From DYJK01 sp964464825 (GTDB taxonomy: Bacteria; Bacteroidota; Ignavibacteria; Ignavibacteriales; Melioribacteraceae), in assembly GCA_964464825.1 (NCBI GenBank), contig CAYXKL010000072.1:1-13654 (forward strand): a stretch of DNA of 13,654 bases. The letters run 5' to 3'. The notes below the pieces were generated by a model. That model did no database searches and was not told where the DNA came from. It saw only the letters and a list, made by a program, of their open reading frames with translations. Positions 9,401 to 13,654 of this stretch are shown here, piece after piece (position 1 is the first letter of the stretch; each line of letters begins with the position of its first letter). The position numbers were made by a program, and so were the translations under genes.

Positions 9401-9606
9401 TTTGTGAAGTCGTAATCCAATCGGACACATTTGCCGTTAAGCCCGTCCACAATTGAAATATTAACAAAAACACCTTCAGTAGAAAATGATCTCCATCCAT
9501 TTGTAGAAGTAAAATCATCTAAAAGTTTAGGTTGAGCAAAAAGTTGAATTGCTATCGAAAGTAAAACGAGAATTAGCATTAAGATTTTAATAATGTTGCT
9601 TCTCAT
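6436..9606 (-). CDS. Large secreted multidomain glycosidase: two carbohydrate-binding-like domains plus (alpha/alpha)6-type catalytic region
   Basis: A 1056-residue protein with a signal peptide ending near QLFA|QP (residue 24). Residues about 27-180 resemble a jelly-roll of the CBM11/CIA30 type (LLDDFTSTNGW near the start, TVFIDDLFFEE at 170-180). Residues about 185-312 look like an F5/8 type C (CBM32-like) domain, with NPSNLIDNKLETVWMSG and GYGINEIELKKV. A beta-rich stretch (about 320-560) precedes an (alpha/alpha)6-type region (about 590-960) with RSYERSWIRDGALTSS (626-640), HGEFIYLIKTYFDY (688-700), YWDSFWGMKGLKDA, GWNHWAEVVW (911-920) and MPHTWVGSDF (932-941). Asp635 and Glu917 are candidate catalytic acids by analogy with other six-hairpin enzymes; this is inference. 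A short beta-rich tail ends the protein. I see no type IX sorting domain, so it is probably periplasmic or secreted by another route. The architecture suggests a polysaccharide-active enzyme; I cannot name its family. The start has only a weak GGA ribosome-binding site. Confidence 0.8.
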   Translation of the reverse strand: MRSNIIKILMLILVLLSIAIQLFAQPKLLDDFTSTNGWRSFSTEGVFVNISIVDGLNGKCVRLDYDFTKGSGYFGIQKDFPIDLPENYKFSFYIKAESPNNNFETKFLDKSGANVWWVNRRNFEFPTEWTKLNVKKRHINFAWGPTQNPTLQSIDKIEFTIASYNGGKGTVFIDDLFFEELPGSGSVNEDILVTTSSTMKDYNPSNLIDNKLETVWMSGKKEKQEIIFDFQGSREYGGLVIRWHEKNFAKKYNVYISNNKNDWEKVYSVNNSNGGNSYIRINECESAFLKLELLKSSKNSGYGINEIELKKVDWSADINRFFINVASEFPRGYFPRYLNSEKSYWTVIGVNNDIKEAMMNEEGMVEVDKLNFSIEPFLFYDDKFITWNDAQIFQSLENNYLPIPQVKWLDDIQLTTKAFASGEANKSSVLFLSYTLKNVTKEKKNGNLFLALRPFQVNPYYQELNITGGAVKIKSIQFEKNQIKINEDKKIIPISSIDGFGALSFDEGNIVSFLSNNKLPAQKNIKDNFGYASAAIKYSFTLKPQEEKTFYLAVPFYKDYSKKIKTGNYKYAADELNATIKFWEEKISHIKFHLPSSANKIVNTVKSNLAYILVNRDKAGIQPGSRSYERSWIRDGALTSSALLKNGIVKEVGDFIEWFSANQFENGKVPCVVDRRGPDPVPENDSHGEFIYLIKTYFDYTKDTTFLLSKYENVKRAFSYLEKLISQRSTDYYKNSGDSILAYFGILPESISHEGYSAKPMHSYWDSFWGMKGLKDAVKIAEILGEMDDAKRMAVVRDEFKKNLYNSIDLATKTQKIDYIPGCVELGDFDATSTTIALYPCGELNNLPEKKLENTFDKYFEFSKARAEGSKEWDAYTPYEVRTIGSFILMDQIDRAHYMTEYFLKDQRPLGWNHWAEVVWKDKRLPRFIGDMPHTWVGSDFVNSMRMIFVYENEYDSTLVVGAGLYQEWIDSPETIKIENLPTYFGELSYAIGKNDNMYVINLFGDIDLPNGGIVIKNFNSKKLPVKVLINGEESNNFTNDKIYVNTFPATVLVYY

Positions 9607-9634
9607 ATTAATTCCATTTATTAAATAATAATTT

Positions 9635-11023
9635 TTATCGCGATATTTTTTCGAAACCTAAACGCTTTAATCCTTTCTCTACAATTGGATCTTTCATAAA
9701 ATATTTCCATACGAATCCGTTGTAAAAATTTTCTATCATAATAACAATTGGTCCTTGATCAAGACCAAGATAATCAGGATCAACCCATTTTAAGTATGGA
9801 TTGAATGCATCATAAAAACCATATTTGCCCCACACACCCAACGATTTATACTTATGTGCAATATTCATTAAAGTTGGAATTGTAATCTCTGGTGCAAATG
9901 GAATCGACCCACCGGCTGCAGTGGGAACAATAGTGCCATCATCAAAATCAACTGAATCTGGTCCAGCATTACCTCTTGCTGCATAACCCCAAAACTGTTT
10001 ACCATCTTTAAAAAAATCACCGGGTCCGTCAGAAGCGGTCCAGCCCCAAGTAAGTGAATCATATCCGGGCCAATTCAATGGATTTTCCTTTCCATAATTC
10101 CACTGTGTATAAGTTGCTCTCCGCGAGTTTTCAAAATAATCGATCCCTTTTTCTTTCATGTAAGTATCAACTAATCCTCTCATATCGAGAAACATCATTG
10201 AAAATTGGTGAGAGAATAAAGCTGGAAAGACAACATGTCCTAAACCATTGTAAGGTTCACGCCATTGATAGTTTTTTAAAAAGGTTTCTTTATAACCATC
10301 CGGAGCTTTTTCCATATCCATTCCCGCAGCTATAATCCAAAGGAAAAGTGCTTCTGTATATCCCCACCAAGAAATTTCATAAACACCTTCTCGTTCATGC
10401 CAGCCCATGGAAATACCGTATGGAAATTTTGCATCTTTGCTATGTGTAAAGAAATCGTAATTAGCTCTCCCAATTAATTTATCAGCTAATTCACGAATCA
10501 TTTTCTCCTTTTCATTATCACCAGTATAATAATTTCTTGCAAAGATCATTCCGCAAAAAAGTAATCCCGAATCAATTGAAGAAAGTTCACTGTTCCAATA
10601 TCTCTTCCCGTTTTTCATATCAATGAAATGATAATAAAATCCATTATGACCGGTAGCCATTTTGTCTAAACTCTGTTCGGAGTTGTAGAAAAAATTTAAT
10701 TGGTTATAAGTCAACTCAATAGCTTTTTCTTTAGTAATCCATCCTTTTTCAGCACCAATTGCCCAAATAGGTAATGCAAATCCAGTTGCTGCAATTGTTG
10801 CCGGTGAACCTTCTGTTGACCGGTCTTTAACTAAACCGTTCTCAGGATTAATTTCGTTAATGAAGTATAGAAAAGTTTTGTATTGAAGTGTATCAAGAAA
10901 TGTTTTTTGTTCTGCAGTTAATTCAAATTTATTTTCCCAATACGGTTTGTAATCCGTTTGGGATTGCAATGTACATGATAATGCAAATAAACTGATAACC
11001 ATAACTTGTAATTTAATTTTCAT
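9635..11023 (-). CDS. GH144-type beta-1,2-glucanase lipoprotein
   Basis: A 462-residue enzyme with a lipoprotein signal (LFALSC, Cys17). The mature protein is almost entirely one GH144/PF10091 domain: LQYKTFLYFINEINPENGLVKDRS (about 46-69, including the family's N-terminal 'GLVKDRS' feature), TAIAATGF-like ATIAATGFALP (75-85), SSIDSGLLFCGM (148-159), GWHEREGVYEISWWGYTEA (about 207-225), FSHQFS, WGWTASDGPG, DDGTIVPTAAGGS (361-373), LDQGPIVIMIENF (421-433). Length matches single-domain GH144 endo-beta-1,2-glucanases. It should cut beta-1,2-glucan or its oligosaccharides while anchored in a membrane. Asp151, Glu216 and Glu224 are the acidic residues I would test first (inference). It is more typical of GH144 than the downstream surface paralogue. 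The gene follows the GH94 gene after 41 bp and has a clear Shine-Dalgarno. Endo or exo action cannot be told from sequence. Confidence 0.9.
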   Translation of the reverse strand: MKIKLQVMVISLFALSCTLQSQTDYKPYWENKFELTAEQKTFLDTLQYKTFLYFINEINPENGLVKDRSTEGSPATIAATGFALPIWAIGAEKGWITKEKAIELTYNQLNFFYNSEQSLDKMATGHNGFYYHFIDMKNGKRYWNSELSSIDSGLLFCGMIFARNYYTGDNEKEKMIRELADKLIGRANYDFFTHSKDAKFPYGISMGWHEREGVYEISWWGYTEALFLWIIAAGMDMEKAPDGYKETFLKNYQWREPYNGLGHVVFPALFSHQFSMMFLDMRGLVDTYMKEKGIDYFENSRRATYTQWNYGKENPLNWPGYDSLTWGWTASDGPGDFFKDGKQFWGYAARGNAGPDSVDFDDGTIVPTAAGGSIPFAPEITIPTLMNIAHKYKSLGVWGKYGFYDAFNPYLKWVDPDYLGLDQGPIVIMIENFYNGFVWKYFMKDPIVEKGLKRLGFEKISR

Positions 11024-11029
11024 AATAAA

Positions 11030-11037
11030 TCCTTTCT
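11030..11037 (-). promoter_or_regulatory. Shine-Dalgarno of the GH144 lipoprotein gene
   Basis: The minus strand reads AGAAAGGA, 6 nt before the ATG at 11023. It supports the start directly in front of the lipoprotein signal. Confidence 0.75.
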
Positions 11038-11064
11038 GGAATATCAGATAATGATAAAATGTTT

Positions 11065-13440
11065 TTACAAAATCACTTCAACAATTACTAGTTCCTTCTT
11101 AACCGGTTTAATCATATTTTCTTTTTGTGATCTACCATCAATAATAATTTCTTTTACCCCGAATGAAACACCGTTCATATTTTTTACTGTGATATAATAA
11201 ATCGTACCGCGAAAAGTTCTTTTCACTTTATACTCTTTCCAATCCTTTGGAATACAAGGATCTATTATCAATCCATCTTCTGTAGGACGAACCCCAAGTA
11301 TCCATTCTAAAACTTCTTTAGCAAACCATTGAGCAGAACCGGTATACCAAGTCCATCCGGCCATTCCATAATTTGGTGAATCAGGGCCATCAATATTTCC
11401 GGGTGTTACAAATGGTTCTGCAACATATTTATCAGGTTCCATTCCACTTAATATTGGATTTAATCTTTTATAAGCTTCAAATGCATTTATTGGATCTTTA
11501 ATCATCGCATAAGCTTGAATAGCCCAAGTGGCAGCATGTGTATATACTCCACCGTTTTCTCTTCGTGCCGGTGCATAACGTGATAGATAACCAATAAATT
11601 TATCAGGTCTTGAATAAGCCGGCCATAATAGCAATGCACCATTATTTTTTAATAAATAATTTGTAACAGAATTCATTGCAGTTTTTTTTCTCTCATCGGA
11701 TGTTGTATCTGCAAGAACACTCCAGGTTTGAGCATTCAAGAATATTTTCCCTTCATCGTTTTCACTACTACCTATTTTAACTCCATTATCTTTTGTTGCA
11801 CGCCAAAACCAGTTGCCATCCCATCCATATTTATTTATTGCATCTCTAAGTTCATTTGCTTTCTGAAAATATTTTTTTTGTAAATCGGGTTCATCAACCT
11901 TTTCACAAATTTTTGAAAACCTTTCCAATATCAAATAGAAGAAATGCGCTAACCAAATTGATTCACCTTTAAATTCTAAACCGACTGCACTTAAACCATC
12001 ATTCCAATCACCAGCTCCTATAAGCGGCAGACCTCGTTCACTGTATCTTGTAAGTACTTTTTCAATTGCTGCTACACAATGATTAAATAGAGAATCTTGT
12101 TTCTTAGCATTATCATAGTAAGGTTCTGTTTCATTTAGAAATTTATAGTTGCCAGTTTCATCTAAATAATGAAATAATATGTATGGTAACCATAATAAAT
12201 CATCTGTCATTTTAGTTGGTAATCCGGTTTCAGAAATCGGATGCCACCAGTGAAGAACTTGCCCATCTTCAAATTGATGACGGGCATGTAATTTAATTTG
12301 ATTTTCTGTCCAGCTTGCATCAATTGGTAAATAAATCATACTGTCTTGCAATTGGTCACGGAATCCAAATGCACCGCTTTGCTGATAGTATGCTGTTCGT
12401 GCCCATAATCTGCCAGCAATAGCTTGATAACGAACCCACTTGTTCACAAAAATATTCATTGCATCATCTGGTGTTTCAATTTCCAAAGTGCCTAGAATAT
12501 TGTTCCAATATTTTTTTACATCATTTAATGCGCTGGTAATCTGTTCTTGGGTCTCGAATTTTTTTATTGAAGTATTTATTTCCTCTTTATTTGATTTAAT
12601 ACCAAGATAAAATGCAATGTATTCCGTGGTATGGGTTGCAATATTTTGTTTTACTCGAATTGTTCCAATTGAATCATTCCATTTTCCAGTTCTATTAGAT
12701 AACCTTTCATGTTGTAATCCAGATGGATAGTTAAGACTACCATATTGACCAATAAAATTTTCTTTATCACCTTCGTAATCAAAAATCTTTTTGTTCGATG
12801 AAACAAATCCGTAATATGGATATTCTATATTCCAATGACCTCTATCGCCAAGAGGTATCTCCCATAATCTTTTTGTTGCTAATAGTGCATTAATATCTTC
12901 ATGAAATGATGTTTCGATAAAAGATTTATGAAATTCACGATGATGATCTGCCGATGAACCGAGACAAAATTCGAAATATGTATAAATAGATAGGTCTAAT
13001 GGTTTGGGGGAATTGTTTGTTACCTTAAAATTCCAGACTTCCATATTTTCTTTCAATGGAATAAATAATTCTAACTCAACAATAATATTTTTGTATTCAG
13101 ATTTGAAAATAGCATAACCAAAACCGTAATGTATCTCATAATTATTCAATTCTGTTTTAACGGGCATCCAAGTAGGACTCCAAATTTCCCCCGTAGAATT
13201 ATCTTTGAAATAAAAATATTTACCCCAATCATCGCGGATTAAATCCTGATGCCATCTATTTAATCTGTTAAATTCCGAGTGTTCATTAAAACTGAATCCG
13301 CCTCCGGTTTGAGATATTACTAAACCATAAATGCCATTAGTTATTACATTTACCCATGGTTTGGGGGTTTTATAATAATTAATAACATATTCAGTACCAT
13401 CATTTGTGAAATAACCATATTTAGTTTTGAATTTACCCAT
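11065..13440 (-). CDS. GH94 glycoside phosphorylase, probably beta-1,2-oligoglucan or sophorose specific
   Basis: A 791-residue protein without a signal peptide, so cytoplasmic. Its length and domain order match stand-alone GH94 phosphorylases of the cellobiose/chitobiose phosphorylase type (about 800 residues): an N-terminal beta-sandwich (about 1-300) opening with KYGYFTNDGTEYVI, a helical linker, an (alpha/alpha)6 barrel and a C-terminal beta-rich cap with GLIIDPCIPKDW (723-734). Motifs include GFRDQLQD (359-366), MTDDLLWLPY (411-420), GAGDWNDGLSAVG (475-487, holding the family's general acid Asp), RRENGGVYTHAATWA (626-640) and GWTWYTGSAQWF (695-706). These enzymes use phosphate to split a beta-glucoside into a sugar 1-phosphate and a shorter acceptor, saving ATP. 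The ENGGVYTHAATW stretch looks more like the GH94 domains of cyclic beta-1,2-glucan synthases than like classical cellobiose phosphorylases (from memory). With the two GH144-type neighbours this favours a beta-1,2 substrate, though cellobiose or laminaribiose remain possible. It begins 5 bp after the regulator gene. Confidence 0.9.
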   Translation of the reverse strand: MGKFKTKYGYFTNDGTEYVINYYKTPKPWVNVITNGIYGLVISQTGGGFSFNEHSEFNRLNRWHQDLIRDDWGKYFYFKDNSTGEIWSPTWMPVKTELNNYEIHYGFGYAIFKSEYKNIIVELELFIPLKENMEVWNFKVTNNSPKPLDLSIYTYFEFCLGSSADHHREFHKSFIETSFHEDINALLATKRLWEIPLGDRGHWNIEYPYYGFVSSNKKIFDYEGDKENFIGQYGSLNYPSGLQHERLSNRTGKWNDSIGTIRVKQNIATHTTEYIAFYLGIKSNKEEINTSIKKFETQEQITSALNDVKKYWNNILGTLEIETPDDAMNIFVNKWVRYQAIAGRLWARTAYYQQSGAFGFRDQLQDSMIYLPIDASWTENQIKLHARHQFEDGQVLHWWHPISETGLPTKMTDDLLWLPYILFHYLDETGNYKFLNETEPYYDNAKKQDSLFNHCVAAIEKVLTRYSERGLPLIGAGDWNDGLSAVGLEFKGESIWLAHFFYLILERFSKICEKVDEPDLQKKYFQKANELRDAINKYGWDGNWFWRATKDNGVKIGSSENDEGKIFLNAQTWSVLADTTSDERKKTAMNSVTNYLLKNNGALLLWPAYSRPDKFIGYLSRYAPARRENGGVYTHAATWAIQAYAMIKDPINAFEAYKRLNPILSGMEPDKYVAEPFVTPGNIDGPDSPNYGMAGWTWYTGSAQWFAKEVLEWILGVRPTEDGLIIDPCIPKDWKEYKVKRTFRGTIYYITVKNMNGVSFGVKEIIIDGRSQKENMIKPVKKELVIVEVIL

Positions 13441-13445
13441 TGAAT

Positions 13446-13654
13446 TTATATACCCTTTTTAATTTTTACCGATTTTCTAATGACTAATTCAGTATTAACA
13501 GAAATAACCTGGCGTTTAGAAGTATCATTTCCATTTATTCTGTTAATTAACTTTTCTGTTGCAAATTTTCCAAGTGATTCTGTATCAACTCTTAATGTTG
13601 TTAATGGCGGAGTTAAATATTCCGAAATTAAAATATCATCAAAACCTATAACAC
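13446..13654 (-). CDS. LacI/GalR family transcriptional regulator (C-terminal end, cut by window edge)
   Basis: The frame is open from the right edge to a TAA at 13446, giving 68 residues. They match the end of the periplasmic-binding-like effector domain of LacI regulators: VIGFDDILISEYLTPPLTT, then RVDTESLGKFATEKLINRI, and ELVIRKS near the end. The DNA-binding N-terminus lies outside the window. Only 5 bp separate it from the GH94 gene, so regulator and enzymes probably share a transcript, with the operator expected upstream beyond the right edge. A sugar liberated from the glucan is the likely effector; this is inference from position. Confidence 0.9.
   Translation of the reverse strand, partial: VIGFDDILISEYLTPPLTTLRVDTESLGKFATEKLINRINGNDTSKRQVISVNTELVIRKSVKIKKGI

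Noticed and set aside
10054..10335. Open frame of 93 codons on the plus strand
   Set aside because: It lies antisense within the GH144 lipoprotein gene, whose coding is well supported; the residues look like random translation.

Overview
The window is AT-rich (G+C by eye about one third). Every gene I can support lies on the minus strand, so transcription runs from right to left. The YPNPFNPS-type C-terminal sorting domain on one secreted enzyme is typical of type IX secretion cargo in Ignavibacteria and related FCB-group bacteria. Together with the low G+C and the gene content, this suggests Ignavibacterium or a close relative. That assignment is inference, because no marker gene is present.

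Layout in transcription order: (1) C-terminal end of a LacI/GalR-type regulator, cut by the right edge; (2) GH94 glycoside phosphorylase, no signal peptide; (3) GH144-type (PF10091-like) lipoprotein; (4) 1056-residue secreted protein with two beta-sandwich carbohydrate-binding-like domains and an (alpha/alpha)6-type catalytic region I cannot place in a numbered family; (5) 550-residue secreted glycosidase of the GH63/trehalase-like (MGH1-like) type; (6) GH35 protein without a signal peptide; (7) second GH144-type enzyme with an N-terminal FN3 domain and a type IX sorting domain; (8) N-terminal part of a sugar ABC-transporter substrate-binding lipoprotein, cut by the left edge. Gaps between genes are 5 to 68 bp and the last pair overlaps by 4 bp, so this is very probably one operon. 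No intergenic stretch reaches 100 bp, and I see no RNA gene, mobile element, CRISPR array or terminator.

The best reading is a beta-1,2-glucan (sophoro-oligosaccharide) use locus. The surface GH144-type enzyme would cut the polymer, the lipoprotein GH144 and the two other exported enzymes would trim the fragments, and the ABC binding protein would capture the oligosaccharides. In the cytoplasm a GH94 phosphorylase would release glucose 1-phosphate and the GH35 protein would rearrange short beta-1,2-glucosides. The key clue is the GH35 protein. From memory, its homologue IALB_1185 of Ignavibacterium album sits among endo-beta-1,2-glucanase homologues and was shown to be a beta-1,2-glucosyltransferase rather than a beta-galactosidase. 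The residues I recall as functionally important there, Glu102 and Glu343, fall at exactly the same numbers here. The least explained parts are the 1056-residue enzyme, the 550-residue enzyme and the exact specificity of the GH94 protein.
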